64,000 bases of DNA from Flavobacterium sp. ov086 (GCF_900187965.1 NZ_FZNL01000013.1:1-64000), one strand, 5' to 3'; shown: positions 16,360 through 25,749, counted from the first letter of the stretch. Translations and numbers: made by a program. Notes: generated from the sequence alone by a model not told the origin.

Positions 16360-16803
16360 ATGAAAATAAATCTAAAATCAGGAATTGATAAGTTGCTTTT
16401 CGGAATGAAGCAAAATGATGTAACGGCTGCTTTAGGAAAACCGGATAAAAATTATGTAGATGAAGATGATAACGTGATTTTTGTGTACAATGCACAAAAA
16501 ATCAGATTGACATTTTATCAGGAAGAAGACTTGAAATTGGGTTATGCAGTAGCTTCAAGCAATGATTTAGAAGTTTTTGGATTCAAACTTATCGGAAGAA
16601 AAATTGCTGACGTAAAGAAAGATTTAGCAACAAAAGGAATTACAAAATATACTCAGGAAACTTTTGATACTTTCGAAAACTATTTCAATGAAGACAATTG
16701 GTTTATTCTTCAAACGGAATTTGACGAAGTTGTAAAGTTTGAAGTTGGAGCAATTATCAATGATAAAGATGAATTTGACTGGAAATTTCCGGTTAAGAAG
16801 TAA
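16360..16803 (+). CDS. Conserved cytoplasmic protein, function unknown
   Basis: A 147-aa acidic protein without signal peptide. Two similar halves are visible: residues 1-60 (GIDKLLFGMKQNDVTAALGKP) and 65-125 (FGFKLIGRKIADVKKDLATKG) each show a beta strand followed by a motif like those in SmpA/BamE-type folds, where a short protein recognises its own G-x-P turn. I do not assign it to that family. It lies on the plus strand alone and is closed by a bidirectional terminator. Function cannot be given. Confidence 0.7.
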   Translation: MKINLKSGIDKLLFGMKQNDVTAALGKPDKNYVDEDDNVIFVYNAQKIRLTFYQEEDLKLGYAVASSNDLEVFGFKLIGRKIADVKKDLATKGITKYTQETFDTFENYFNEDNWFILQTEFDEVVKFEVGAIINDKDEFDWKFPVKK

Positions 16804-16813
16804 TAACGTAGAT

Positions 16814-16850
16814 AAACCTTTGTCAAAGTTTTAAACTTTGACAAAGGTTT
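16814..16850. repeat. Short palindrome, CTTTGTCAAAG type (second copy)
   Basis: AAACCTTTGTCAAAG pairs with CTTTGACAAAGGTTT around TTTTAAA. Same core as at 5333-5365. Confidence 0.8.
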
Positions 16851-16864
16851 ATACGCAAAGACAA

Positions 16865-16908
16865 GACACAAAAAAAACCGACAAGTAATTGTCGGTTTTT
16901 TTTGTGTC
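16865..16908. terminator. Bidirectional terminator between convergent genes
   Basis: AAAACCGACAA pairs with TTGTCGGTTTT around GTAA, with long A and T runs on both sides, so it works on either strand. It serves the 16360 gene and the M61 peptidase gene. Confidence 0.92.
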
Positions 16909-16920
16909 TTTAAAAAGAAA

Positions 16921-18780
16921 TTATCCTTTTAACCATGCATTTTTAAGTTTCTCTTTTGAAGCGTCAGTTGCTTTAAAAGTTTCTGTTTCTTCGTATGGTA
17001 ATTTCACAGTTCCTTTAATAGTTTCTTCTTTACCAGCACGTTTTATTTGAAGCGTGATAGGATCATTTTCTTTCCAGTTTTCACTTTCTGTGATCAAATC
17101 ATAAATATTATCCAGACTGTACGTTTTTCCGTTTACAGCAGTGATAATATCACCAGCTTTAAGATTTAAATTAGTGAAGAATACATTTAAATCAATATCA
17201 GCACGAACATTTATTGCTTTAGTTGCTTTGTCAACACCAATATATGGAGTTTGTCCTTTTAAGAAAATTGGGCCCGGTTTTTTCTCCGTTGCTTTTGTAA
17301 CACCAACTTTTGCTAGATAAAAATCATATGGAATTGGAGTTGGCCCGGCTACATATTTATTCAAAAATTCTCCAACTTCAGGATAAGTTAATTGTGTAAT
17401 TTTTGCAAAAAGCTCATCATCGTTAAACGGTTTTTCAATACCATATTCGCTAGATAATTTATGCATTAAATCCAGAATTCCTCTTTCTCCGTTGCTTTTT
17501 TCTCTGATGATAATGTCAATACACATTCCAATCAAAGCGCCTTTTTGATACACATTTAAGTATTGATCTTTGTATGGCTGCTCTAGAACATTTTTACTCA
17601 TTACAGTAAATGGCATCGTATCATTTAATCCTTTTGCCTGCTCGATTTTGTCAGCAATACGAGTATAGAATTCTGCTTCACCAATTAAACCCTGATTGAT
17701 TTGAAAAAGATTAGCAAAATATTCTGTTACACCTTCATACATCCATAAATGCTCAGACATTTTTGGTGCATTATAATCAAAAAACTGAATTTCTTTTGAG
17801 TGAATTGTTAGTGGAGTCACAATATGAAAAAACTCATGCGAAACAACATCTTTCATTGTTTCTACCAGTTTTTCTTTTGGCATAGATTCCGGTAAAACTA
17901 CTGTAGTAGCAGTTGGGTGCTCTAAAGCTCCAAAACCGTGTGCATCGTCTTTTGCCATAGATGATAAGTACAATAAAACGGTATATTTCTTATTAGCATT
18001 TACTTTCCCTAAAAAGTTTTTCTGAGCCGTCATCATTGTTTTCATGTCCGGAGTGATACTTTCAGCAGTAAATTTTCCTGTTGGAGAATAAACAGCGATT
18101 AAAATATCCATTCCGTTTACGTTAAATGTAGTGTAATCCGGCTTAGAATACATAATTGGATTTTCAACCAAAACTGCATAACGAGACGTTGTAAAAACAT
18201 CGCTTGTTTTGCTTGCATCCTCGTCAGTCATTGAAGTTGCTCCCCAAAGTGTTTCCGGATGTGTAATGGTAACTTTGTAAGGAATTTCTAATTTGTCTTG
18301 AAAATAACCAACAAAACCATGTGTGTTTATCATGAAATTGATTCCGGCATTGATATTTGTTCCCGCTGGCGAAAACACGTCATCGTTACCAAATCCTGTT
18401 CCTTTTTCAGTATCAAAAGTATCACCAACTAAGTAAGTAACTTTTTTTAATGATTTTGCATTTGAAATTGACCAGGAGTTATCGTCAATTCTTTTTACTG
18501 TTAATGCATTTCCTTTAGCATCAAAAGCTTTGAAGCTATCGGAGTATTTACCGTAATTATCCGTAGAATAAGTTCCAGGAACTGTTTTTGGAATGCTGTA
18601 AATAACCTCGTCAGTTTTTATTTGTGGAGGCGTAACAGTTACCAGTACTTTATCGTCTTTTACATCGACAAGATTAATATTGACCTCTACTACATTGCTT
18701 TTTGCAGCGCCGGAAGAGCTCCCTGTTTTACAGCTCCAAAGCGTTACTGCAAGAGCTAAAGTATAAAGTATTTTTTTCAT
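16921..18780 (-). CDS. M61-family glycyl aminopeptidase with PDZ domain
   Basis: An exported 619-aa metallopeptidase. The N-terminus is a lipoprotein-like signal (MKKILYTLALAVTLWSC, lipobox Cys at residue 17). Residues 30-200 form the beta-rich N-terminal M61 domain. The zinc motif is HEFFH at residues 315-319, preceded by DVVS, with the third ligand Glu expected in the YEGVTEYFA segment near residue 350. A PDZ domain at about residues 500-590 contains GDIITAVNGK. M61 enzymes cleave N-terminal Gly and Ala. The likely location is the periplasm or outer membrane. It appears to be a single-gene unit; a terminator follows and another lies upstream. Confidence 0.9.
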   Translation of the reverse strand: MKKILYTLALAVTLWSCKTGSSSGAAKSNVVEVNINLVDVKDDKVLVTVTPPQIKTDEVIYSIPKTVPGTYSTDNYGKYSDSFKAFDAKGNALTVKRIDDNSWSISNAKSLKKVTYLVGDTFDTEKGTGFGNDDVFSPAGTNINAGINFMINTHGFVGYFQDKLEIPYKVTITHPETLWGATSMTDEDASKTSDVFTTSRYAVLVENPIMYSKPDYTTFNVNGMDILIAVYSPTGKFTAESITPDMKTMMTAQKNFLGKVNANKKYTVLLYLSSMAKDDAHGFGALEHPTATTVVLPESMPKEKLVETMKDVVSHEFFHIVTPLTIHSKEIQFFDYNAPKMSEHLWMYEGVTEYFANLFQINQGLIGEAEFYTRIADKIEQAKGLNDTMPFTVMSKNVLEQPYKDQYLNVYQKGALIGMCIDIIIREKSNGERGILDLMHKLSSEYGIEKPFNDDELFAKITQLTYPEVGEFLNKYVAGPTPIPYDFYLAKVGVTKATEKKPGPIFLKGQTPYIGVDKATKAINVRADIDLNVFFTNLNLKAGDIITAVNGKTYSLDNIYDLITESENWKENDPITLQIKRAGKEETIKGTVKLPYEETETFKATDASKEKLKNAWLKG

Positions 18781-18848
18781 TTGAATAAGTTTAGTTATTT
18801 GTATTTGTCATGCAAAAGGCAAAAAAGTTACAAGAAATTAAAAATATA

Positions 18849-18876
18849 AAAAAAACTCCTGAAGCACAGGAGTTTT
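18849..18876 (-). terminator. Terminator downstream of the TIGR03643-type gene
   Basis: AAAACTCCTG pairs with CAGGAGTTTT around AAGCA, just 4 bases past the stop codon on the minus strand and followed there by a T-run. Confidence 0.85.
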
Positions 18877-18879
18877 GTC

Positions 18880-19161
18880 TTAGTCTAGTTTATTTTTTAT
18901 ATAATACTTACCGTCCAAATCTTCATCAAAATCATCTATTTTAACTGGTTTTGGTTTTGGTTTATTAGCAATGGCCTTCTTTTTCCACATCTCAAATTTT
19001 TCAAGAGGCATTTTCTTCTTCATGATTTCCAGAACTTCTTTTTCTGCCAATCCAAATTCTTTTTTTATGATTTCAAATGGATTTTTTTCTTCTAAAGCTA
19101 GCGAAACAAGTCTTTCCGTTTGTTCCCAATTCAATTCTTTGCGGTTACTCTTTTTCATCAC
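18880..19161 (-). CDS. TIGR03643 (DUF2805) family small protein
   Basis: A 93-aa basic cytoplasmic protein. The core ELNWEQTERLVSLALEEK, then FEIIKKEFGLAEKEVLEIM, is the helical pattern of the TIGR03643/DUF2805 family, which looks like a helix-turn-helix without proven DNA binding. A proline/lysine stretch (NKPKPKPVKIDDFDED) follows. In other bacteria, family members are often encoded next to photolyase or cryptochrome-like genes; no such gene is in this window. Function is unknown. Confidence 0.8.
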   Translation of the reverse strand: MMKKSNRKELNWEQTERLVSLALEEKNPFEIIKKEFGLAEKEVLEIMKKKMPLEKFEMWKKKAIANKPKPKPVKIDDFDEDLDGKYYIKNKLD

Positions 19162-19278
19162 GTGAAAATTAATTCAAAATAGAGGTTAATGATTAATAGA
19201 TTGATTTTCAATTTAAGTATCAATATTAATAAAAAAAATAATTACTTGGTAGGTTCAAGTACGTTTTTTTTACTGTTT

Positions 19279-20109
19279 TTAACTGTTTTTTATGGATCTC
19301 GATTTTTGAAACGGAATTTTCAATAAATTTTTCAGTTTATTGTTTTCTTCGGGCATCATATGAGTATCAACTCCATAAACTAATTTGTCTTTATCTAATG
19401 TTGTAAAGGTGCCAAAAATACGATCCCAAATCGAAAATATGTTTCCATAATTGCTGTCTGTATAAGGAACAACATAATGATGATGGACTTTGTGCATATT
19501 AGGAGAAACGATAAAATAACTCAAAAAAACATCCAGTTTATTAGGCAGCGAAATATTGGCATGATTAAATTGTGTCGCTACAACAGATAAAGTTTGGTAC
19601 AAAAAGACCATCCACATTGGAGTTCCAACAATTAAAACTCCCAGAGCAGTAAATACAAACCGAATTACACTTTCGCCCGGATGATGTCTGTTGGCAGTTG
19701 TAGTATCAATCCAGGTATCAGTATGATGAACAATATGAAAACGCCACAAAAATTTTATTTTATGTTGGATATAATGTGGCAAATAAGCCCCGATTAAATC
19801 CAATAAAAGCAATCCTATTAAGGTATAAACCAAAATTGGGATTTCCGGAAGCCATTGTAAAATTCCAAAATTATGTTCAGTTGTCCAGAATGCTGTTTTG
19901 ATTAAGATAAAAGCCAATAAAAAGTTGATAATAATGGTTGTCAATGTCAGGAAAAAATTGATTCCTGCATGATGCCATTTTTTATATTGCATTCGGAATA
20001 GGGGAAAGGTGTTTTCTATGATCCAAAAGAACGTTATTCCTCCAACCAAAATTAAGCTTCGGTGCGAGGACGGAATCGTACTGAAATAGGCAATTACTTG
20101 ATTCATCAT
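19279..20109 (-). CDS. Sterol desaturase / fatty acid hydroxylase family membrane protein
   Basis: A 276-aa inner-membrane di-iron oxygenase of the fatty acid hydroxylase superfamily. Four to five hydrophobic segments fill the first half. The histidine clusters that bind the two irons are seen in order: HYIQH (near residue 110), HIVHH (near 124), NRHHPGE (near 138) and NMHKVHHHY near residue 205, followed by the family's GNIFSIWDRIFGTF. Members oxidise lipids, sterols or carotenoids; in flavobacteria they are often carotenoid- or ornithine-lipid related, but the substrate here is open. Single gene, next to but apart from the stress cluster. Confidence 0.88.
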   Translation of the reverse strand: MMNQVIAYFSTIPSSHRSLILVGGITFFWIIENTFPLFRMQYKKWHHAGINFFLTLTTIIINFLLAFILIKTAFWTTEHNFGILQWLPEIPILVYTLIGLLLLDLIGAYLPHYIQHKIKFLWRFHIVHHTDTWIDTTTANRHHPGESVIRFVFTALGVLIVGTPMWMVFLYQTLSVVATQFNHANISLPNKLDVFLSYFIVSPNMHKVHHHYVVPYTDSNYGNIFSIWDRIFGTFTTLDKDKLVYGVDTHMMPEENNKLKNLLKIPFQKSRSIKNS

Positions 20110-20132
20110 AATTGGATTTAAAATAAAAATAA

Positions 20133-20174
20133 GAAAGAGAAAATCAAATATAAATATATCAGATTTTCTCTTTC
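20133..20174 (-). terminator. Terminator of the DoxX-aqpZ-GlsB cluster
   Basis: GAAAGAGAAAATC pairs with GATTTTCTCTTTC around a 16-base AT loop. It begins about 25 bases past the last stop codon on the minus strand. The T-run is only moderate. Confidence 0.65.
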
Positions 20175-20198
20175 AAAATGAGGTTACTTAAATAGTAA

Positions 20199-20441
20199 TT
20201 ATGCTTTTTTTACGAGACTAATTATAAATAATAGAACCCAGGCACCTCCAACGGCTATAATAATTTGCCAAAGAAGTCCGCCACCGCCAATACCCAGTTT
20301 TCCGGCGATCCAGCCGCCAACGATTCCGCCAATGATTCCAACGACGATATTACCTAGTAATCCAAAGCCGGCACCTTTCCAGACCTGTCCTGCCAACCAT
20401 CCTGAGATAGCTCCTATAAGTAAGAAATATAAAAATTCCAT
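20199..20441 (-). CDS. GlsB/YeaQ/YmgE-family stress membrane protein
   Basis: An 80-aa very hydrophobic protein with three membrane helices and glycine-rich turns (AISGWLAGQVWKG, GNIVVGIIGGIVGGWIAG). This is the transglycosylase-associated protein (GlsB/YeaQ) family, whose members respond to stress but have no defined biochemical function. It is the last gene of a small cluster after aqpZ with 42 bases between, and the hairpin at 20133-20174 may end the transcript. Confidence 0.88.
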   Translation of the reverse strand: MEFLYFLLIGAISGWLAGQVWKGAGFGLLGNIVVGIIGGIVGGWIAGKLGIGGGGLLWQIIIAVGGAWVLLFIISLVKKA

Positions 20442-20483
20442 AATGTTAAGTTTATTTAGTTATGATTTGATTTATAAGGGAAA

Positions 20484-21191
20484 TTAAGCTTCTGCGTGAT
20501 TTTGCAATAATGTTTTGTAAATAAATCCGGCGACTATTGCTCCTAAAATTGGTGCCAGCCAAAACAACCAAACCTGAGATAAAGGCTCGCCTCCAACAAA
20601 AATAGCTTGTGATAATGATCTTGCAGGATTTACTGAAGTATTGGTAATAGGGATACTTATTAAGTGAATTAATGTCAGGGCTAAACCAATAGCGATTCCG
20701 GCAAATCTTCCGTTTGCAAATTTATCAGTAGCTCCAAGAATTACTAATAAGAAGAATAATGTCAGAACAAATTCAGCTATGAATGCAGATTGCAAAGAAT
20801 AGCCGTCAGGTGAGAATGCGCCAAAACCATTTGAAGCAAAAGCGCCGGCTTTAGTATTATCAATTACATTTCCTGCTTTGCCTGACCAGATTATAAATAA
20901 TGTTCCGGCTGCAGCCAATGCACCAACGCATTGCGAAATAATGTAAGGTAATAAGTCTTTTGCCGGGAATCTTCCTCCGGCCCATAAACCAAAAGATACA
21001 GCAGGATTAAAATGTCCGCCAGAAATATGCCCAACAGCGTAGGCCATTGTTAGTACGGTTAAACCAAATGCTAAAGCAACACCTGCAAATCCAATTCCTA
21101 GATTAGGAATACCAGCGGCAAAAAGGGCACTTCCGCAACCTCCGAAAACAAGCCAATAGGTTCCGAAAAATTCTGCAAATAATTTTTTCAT
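20484..21191 (-). CDS. aqpZ: Aquaporin Z
   Basis: A water channel of the inner membrane, 235 aa, six helices. Both pore motifs are present: FNPAVSFG near residue 62 and VNPARSL near residue 186. The Arg after the second NPA and the [11 protein letters not shown] segment fit a water-selective aquaporin, not a glycerol facilitator (which would have an Asp after the second NPA Arg region). The gene is 24 bases downstream of the DoxX-type gene and 42 bases upstream of the GlsB-type gene, so the three are probably one transcript linked to osmotic or envelope stress. Confidence 0.93.
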   Translation of the reverse strand: MKKLFAEFFGTYWLVFGGCGSALFAAGIPNLGIGFAGVALAFGLTVLTMAYAVGHISGGHFNPAVSFGLWAGGRFPAKDLLPYIISQCVGALAAAGTLFIIWSGKAGNVIDNTKAGAFASNGFGAFSPDGYSLQSAFIAEFVLTLFFLLVILGATDKFANGRFAGIAIGLALTLIHLISIPITNTSVNPARSLSQAIFVGGEPLSQVWLFWLAPILGAIVAGFIYKTLLQNHAEA

Positions 21192-21215
21192 AATAAAATA
21201 ATTTAATGGTTAATG

Positions 21216-21572
21216 TTAAAAGGTATATTGGTATGCCCAATACACTAAAATAATCTGTAAGAACAAACGTACAAATAAAATCCATTTTGGCAAGCCGAAA
21301 CTCGCTTTTTTATTTTGAAACATATATAAATTAGCAGGAAATACAGCAATTAAGAGTATAATGATACCCCAGGCTGCTAAATTAGTTGTAGGATGAAACA
21401 GCAGAAGAATACCAAAAATTACTTCGGCAGCTCCGCTTAAAGTATTTATTAATTTAGGATTTTTAAAAACTGGCGGAATGATTTTGATATACATTCCGGG
21501 GTTTCTAAAATGATTAAGCCCGGCAACTATATAAAGAAAAGCCATTAAATATAAATGCCAGGGTAGATTCAT
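21216..21572 (-). CDS. DoxX-family membrane protein
   Basis: A 118-aa protein with four predicted membrane helices. The start AFLYIVAGLNHFRNPGMY, then the GAAEVIFGILLLFHPTTN segment and an FPANLYMF motif are typical for DoxX-like small membrane proteins. DoxX relatives occur in quinone-linked complexes, but most bacterial members are uncharacterised. It is probably the first gene of the DoxX-aqpZ-GlsB cluster; 87 bases separate it from the EamA gene upstream. Confidence 0.82.
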   Translation of the reverse strand: MNLPWHLYLMAFLYIVAGLNHFRNPGMYIKIIPPVFKNPKLINTLSGAAEVIFGILLLFHPTTNLAAWGIIILLIAVFPANLYMFQNKKASFGLPKWILFVRLFLQIILVYWAYQYTF

Positions 21573-21659
21573 GATATCTTGTTGTTTATCACGAATTTAT
21601 AAAAAAATTAACAATTATTACATTACAAGACGTTTTTTTTTCGTGTCTTGCAAATTAAG

Positions 21660-22556
21660 CTATTTTTTAGACTTAAAATTTACATTCATAATAATTATGG
21701 CAAGAATAATTAATACAATTCCAACCCATTGCGTGAAGATCACTTCTTCATTTAATAAAACATAAGCCATCATAACAGAAACAGGAAGTTCAAGTGCTGA
21801 AACAATACTTCCTAATCCAATTCCGGTTAACGGGAAACCGGCAGTCATTAACATTGGCGGAATAATAGTTCCGAACAGTGCTAAGATAATTCCCCATTTC
21901 ATGAAAATCTCAAAATTAAAAGGTGTTATTTGAGTTGCAAATGCAAATGAAAATACAATAATAGACCCGCCCAAAAGCATGTATAAGCTTCGTTGAGCAG
22001 ATGAAATACCAGTAGCGACACTATTTGCTGTAAACATAGTTGTAGTAAAAGATGCAGCTGCTAAAACTCCCCAGGCAATACCTCTCCAATCTAATTGTAT
22101 ATCATTATGGATAATATTAGTTGCTAAAACAGTACCAATAAGTACGATGATTACCGCAACAACTTTCTGTTTTGAGGGTAATTTTTTTTCTAAAAACATT
22201 TCAAGTAAAACACCCATCCAAACAGTTTGCATCAATAAAACAATACCAATAGAAACAGGAATGTATTTTACAGCCAAATAATAGAATAAACTCGTCATTC
22301 CTAACGAAGTTCCTGCAAGCATCAGGCTAAAAATGTTTTTTGGAGTTGCTTTCACAACATTATCTTTATGTTTAATTTTTTGGAAGGCATTTATTAGTAA
22401 AATACCAATGATTCCCAGCACAAATTGAGATGTTGTTACTTCGGCAGTTGTATATCCTTCAGAATAGGCCATTTTTACGAAAGTAGCTAACATTCCGTAA
22501 GTTGTTGCTCCAATTGCTACTAAAAATACTCCCTTTAATACATTGTTTTGTGACAT
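21660..22556 (-). CDS. EamA/DMT-superfamily transporter
   Basis: A 298-aa inner-membrane exporter-type protein with ten predicted helices, formed from two EamA repeats (residues about 8-145 and 155-290). The repeat signatures include FVLGIIGILLI in the first half and LPVSVMMAYVLLNEEVIF in the second, the latter with the conserved glutamates before the last helix. Family substrates range from amino acids to nucleotides, so no substrate is given. It has its own -7 element upstream. Confidence 0.88.
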   Translation of the reverse strand: MSQNNVLKGVFLVAIGATTYGMLATFVKMAYSEGYTTAEVTTSQFVLGIIGILLINAFQKIKHKDNVVKATPKNIFSLMLAGTSLGMTSLFYYLAVKYIPVSIGIVLLMQTVWMGVLLEMFLEKKLPSKQKVVAVIIVLIGTVLATNIIHNDIQLDWRGIAWGVLAAASFTTTMFTANSVATGISSAQRSLYMLLGGSIIVFSFAFATQITPFNFEIFMKWGIILALFGTIIPPMLMTAGFPLTGIGLGSIVSALELPVSVMMAYVLLNEEVIFTQWVGIVLIILAIIIMNVNFKSKK

Positions 22557-22589
22557 CTTAACTTGTTTAGATTAAAAAAATAAAGCCGG

Positions 22590-22597
22590 CAAAGGTA
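22590..22597 (-). promoter_or_regulatory. -7 promoter element of the EamA transporter gene
   Basis: On the minus strand this reads TACCTTTG, a full match to TAnnTTTG, about 33 bases before the start codon. The -33 region has no clear TTTG. Confidence 0.6.
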
Positions 22598-22718
22598 AGC
22601 TATTTTGTTTAGGAATTAATAGAAAATATGAATAAACATTATTATCACGTTGGTTTAGAAGGGGATTTGTATCGTAAAATTATGAATTTGATATAATTAG
22701 GAGAGAAGTAAAAATAAG

Positions 22719-22750
22719 AAACCCATCAAAATTTAGATTTTGATGGGTTT
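22719..22750 (-). terminator. Terminator of the gldI operon
   Basis: AAACCCATCAAAAT pairs with ATTTTGATGGGTTT around TTAG. On the minus strand it follows the last gene (22781) by about 30 bases. Confidence 0.88.
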
Positions 22751-22780
22751 GATTTATATCAGATAAAAACAAAAATGTTT

Positions 22781-23917
22781 TTATTTTACATTTGGCTGAT
22801 TTTGATAGACTTCGATTTCGAAAATCAAAGTAGCGTTTGGCGGAATAACACCTCCGGCACCATTTGCTCCATAAGCTAAATTTGAAGGAAGAATAAAGGT
22901 TGCTTTCTCTCCATCAGTCATCATAGCTAAAGCTTCGATAAAACCAGGAATCATTCCGTCTTTTTTACCTGCTGTAAAAGGAAAAGCTTTGTAACCGCCT
23001 TGAGCATCTCTATTAGCATCATATTTGCCATAATCTTTTGCTACACTTGCGATGCTGCTGTCAAAAAGATTTCCATCTTCAAAGTATCCAGCATAATGAA
23101 AATAAATTGTAGATCCTTCAGTAGGTTTTACGCCATTTCCTGGTTTAGTAACTATATATTTTAAACCAGATGCAGTTGTTGTGGCAGTTGCCTTTGCACT
23201 TGCAAAAGAAGCTGCTTTTTGTGCAACCACTTTTTGACTTTCTCCTTTTTTGGCTTCTTGTTTTTTTACATCGTCAGAGAAAACTTTTACAGCGTCAAAT
23301 TTTTTCGCTGCAGCACCTTTGCGAGTAATAATGATTTTTGTAATCACATCGTCCTGAACAATTTTATTTACAACGCTCATTCCAGACACTACATGACCAA
23401 AAATAGTATGTTTTCCATTAAGCCATTGTGTGTCTTTATGTGTGATAAAAAATTGACTTCCGTTTGTTGCCGGTCCAGAGTTAGCCATCGCTAAAACTCC
23501 GCCTTTGTCAAATTTTAATTCAGGAACAAATTCATCTTTAAAGGAGTATCCAGGATCTCCAGAACCATTTCCTTGAGGATCTCCACCCTGAATCATGAAA
23601 TCATTGATTACTCTGTGAAATTTTAATCCATCATAAAAAGGTTTTCCTTTTAGTGCTTCAACTTTTACATAAGGATTTTTACCTTCTGCCAAAGTAATGA
23701 AGTTTGCAACTGTAACAGGTGCTTTTACATACTCTAATGAAACAACAATGTCTCCTTTTGTAGTTGAAATTGTTGCAAAAATACCTTCACTAGGATTTGT
23801 TGCCGGAGCAGCTTTTGTTGTTGCAGCCGGTTTTGGTTTTGTAACCGGTTTTTTTGTTGTTTGCGCCTGAATATTAACTATTGCAAGGCAAAATAAAAAT
23901 AGAAATTTAAATTTCAT
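22781..23917 (-). CDS. Cyclophilin-FKBP fusion peptidyl-prolyl isomerase
   Basis: A periplasmic folding catalyst of 378 aa with two isomerase domains from unrelated families. After a signal peptide (residues 1-18) and a Lys/Pro/Ala-rich linker, residues about 45-200 form a cyclophilin domain (FHRVINDFMIQGGDP, QFFITHKDTQWLNGKHTIFG, given here as two motifs). Residues about 245-375 form an FKBP domain (GLKYIVTKPGNG, IYFHYAGYFEDG, GMIPGFIEAL, LAYGANGAGG). It is the last gene of the gldI operon and a paralogue of the gene before it. Both domains look catalytically intact. Targets are probably exported envelope proteins. Confidence 0.92.
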   Translation of the reverse strand: MKFKFLFLFCLAIVNIQAQTTKKPVTKPKPAATTKAAPATNPSEGIFATISTTKGDIVVSLEYVKAPVTVANFITLAEGKNPYVKVEALKGKPFYDGLKFHRVINDFMIQGGDPQGNGSGDPGYSFKDEFVPELKFDKGGVLAMANSGPATNGSQFFITHKDTQWLNGKHTIFGHVVSGMSVVNKIVQDDVITKIIITRKGAAAKKFDAVKVFSDDVKKQEAKKGESQKVVAQKAASFASAKATATTTASGLKYIVTKPGNGVKPTEGSTIYFHYAGYFEDGNLFDSSIASVAKDYGKYDANRDAQGGYKAFPFTAGKKDGMIPGFIEALAMMTDGEKATFILPSNLAYGANGAGGVIPPNATLIFEIEVYQNQPNVK

Positions 23918-23966
23918 CGTGTTTCGAGTTTAAGTCTGTAATAACGGTTTAAAGATAGGAATATTA

Positions 23967-25040
23967 TTACGGTTTCTCTAATAATTGAACTTCGAAAATA
24001 ATATTTGCATTTGGCGGAATAACTCCTCCTGCTCCAGTTGCTCCGTAAGCTAAGTGTGACGGAATAAAAAGAATTGCTTTATCTCCAAAAGAAAGTTGCT
24101 CAATTCCTTCAATAAATCCAGGAATCATACCATCTTTACGACCTGCCTGGAATGGGATTGGCTGGTAACCGTGTTGCTCTGCTCTTGCAGGATCAAACTT
24201 TCCAAAAGTTTTATTAACCTCTTCTACGCTTGAATCAAATAAAGTTCCGTCTTCTAAGAAACCAGAATAGTGAATGTAGATTTGAGCTCCTGCAGCTGGT
24301 TTTTTACCAGTTCCTTTTTCAGTAATTAAATACTCTAAACCAGTACTTGTTTTTGTAGCTTTTGGTCTAACAGAAGCGTAGTAAGCTACTTTTTCTTGTT
24401 GAACCCCTGCAAATTTGCTTTTTTCTTTTGCTATTTCAGAGAAATAATCGTGGAATACTTTTACGGCATCAAACTTCTTTGCAGCTTCACCATTTCTAAT
24501 AATAGTTACAGCAACGATTTTATCGTCTTGTTTAATTTGATTTACAACTTCTTGTCCTTTTTCTACAACATGCCCAAAAATAGTATGCTTTCCTTCTAAC
24601 CAAGGCGTTTCAACATGTGTAATGAAAAATTGGCTGCTGTTTGTTCCGGGACCGTTGTTTGCCATGGCCAAAACACCGGCTTTGTCAAATTTTAAATCTG
24701 TGATTTCATCTTTAAATTTGTAACCTGCATCTCCAGAACCAGTTCCTTCTGGATCTCCAGTTTGAATCATGAAATTTTCAATAACTCTATGAAATTTTAA
24801 TCCATTATAAAAAGGTTTATTTTTTAGATAATCCTTTGTTACGAATTCACTTTTACCTTCGGCTAATGTTACAAAATTGGCCACTGTAACCGGTGCTTTT
24901 TTATAATCTAATTCAACGATAATATGTCCTTTATTAGTTTCAATGTCAGCATATAAACCATCAGGTAAATTGCTGTGTTCATCTTTACAAGAATAAAATG
25001 AGGTAACGGCCAGTAGTAATAATAAAATACTTTTTTTCAT
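23967..25040 (-). CDS. Cyclophilin-FKBP fusion peptidyl-prolyl isomerase, lipoprotein
   Basis: A 357-aa paralogue of the next gene, with the same order of domains: cyclophilin at residues about 28-190 (FHRVIENFMIQTGDP, QFFITHVETPWL) and FKBP at about 225-355 (GLEYLITEKGTG, IYIHYSGFLEDG, GMIPGFIEGI, LAYGATGAGG). It differs in anchoring: MKKSILLLLLAVTSFYSC is a lipoprotein signal with Cys at residue 18. It lies 15 bases after gldI and 49 bases before its paralogue, so the pair probably came from a tandem duplication within the operon. Confidence 0.92.
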   Translation of the reverse strand: MKKSILLLLLAVTSFYSCKDEHSNLPDGLYADIETNKGHIIVELDYKKAPVTVANFVTLAEGKSEFVTKDYLKNKPFYNGLKFHRVIENFMIQTGDPEGTGSGDAGYKFKDEITDLKFDKAGVLAMANNGPGTNSSQFFITHVETPWLEGKHTIFGHVVEKGQEVVNQIKQDDKIVAVTIIRNGEAAKKFDAVKVFHDYFSEIAKEKSKFAGVQQEKVAYYASVRPKATKTSTGLEYLITEKGTGKKPAAGAQIYIHYSGFLEDGTLFDSSVEEVNKTFGKFDPARAEQHGYQPIPFQAGRKDGMIPGFIEGIEQLSFGDKAILFIPSHLAYGATGAGGVIPPNANIIFEVQLLEKP

Positions 25041-25055
25041 TTTTAAAATGCTTTT

Positions 25056-25745
25056 TTATGGGTTTATTGTATCTTTTTTAGCTTGAGTTGCTGGTTTTAC
25101 AGCTGTCGGTTTTGGTGTTGCAGTTTTTGGAGCTTGTCCGCCTGCTGTTTGTGTAGCTGCAGGTTGTCCCGTAGGAGTTCCCGTTTTTGCAACTGAAGGA
25201 TCCGGTTCAAAATTTCGAAGTGTAACAGTACAAATTAAAGACTGGTTAGTTCCAATTTTTTTATTGTCTCCATGATATCCGTAAGCAATATGAGACGGAA
25301 ATAAGAAAGTTACCGTTTCATTTTTGTGCATTAATTTAATACCATCACGCAATCCCATCATAATATCTTGTTTGTCTACATAATAAGTCTGTGGACCAAG
25401 ATCTGCTTCTGAGTAAATGATTTTGCCTTCGATGTCTTTTACTTCTAAGTTAAAATAGGCGATATCTCCTTTTTTAGGTGTAGAAAGATCTGTTTGATTT
25501 CTTTCGTCATAAGAAAACCAATATCCTTTTCTAGTGGCAAAATATTTAGTTTTAGGATTGCTTTTGATTATTTTTTTGATAACCTCTTCTTCGTTAGCAA
25601 TTATTTTCTTGTTGCGATCAACTGATTTTTTCATGAAAGTTCCTGAAGTTCTTGAAATAGGTCTTCTGGCATCTTCATGTTGTTTGCAGCTAACCAGTAA
25701 CACAGCAAAAAGTAGGGTGTAAATGCTTAGTTTTAGGTAGTTCAT
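25056..25745 (-). CDS. gldI: Gliding motility-associated FKBP-type isomerase GldI
   Basis: An FKBP-type peptidyl-prolyl isomerase lipoprotein of 229 aa needed for gliding in Flavobacterium johnsoniae, where loss of GldI blocks motility (established for that species). The lipobox cysteine is at residue 20 (LLVSCKQHEDARR). The FKBP domain is at about residues 60-180: GDIAYFNLEV, GLRDGIKLM, FLFPSHIAYGY. The Pro/Thr/Ala-rich C-terminal 45 residues are low-complexity. The gene starts 4 bases after the DHH gene and precedes the two fusion isomerases. Its role is inferred to be folding of T9SS/gliding components in the periplasm. Confidence 0.9.
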   Translation of the reverse strand: MNYLKLSIYTLLFAVLLVSCKQHEDARRPISRTSGTFMKKSVDRNKKIIANEEEVIKKIIKSNPKTKYFATRKGYWFSYDERNQTDLSTPKKGDIAYFNLEVKDIEGKIIYSEADLGPQTYYVDKQDIMMGLRDGIKLMHKNETVTFLFPSHIAYGYHGDNKKIGTNQSLICTVTLRNFEPDPSVAKTGTPTGQPAATQTAGGQAPKTATPKPTAVKPATQAKKDTINP

Positions 25746-25749
25746 GGGG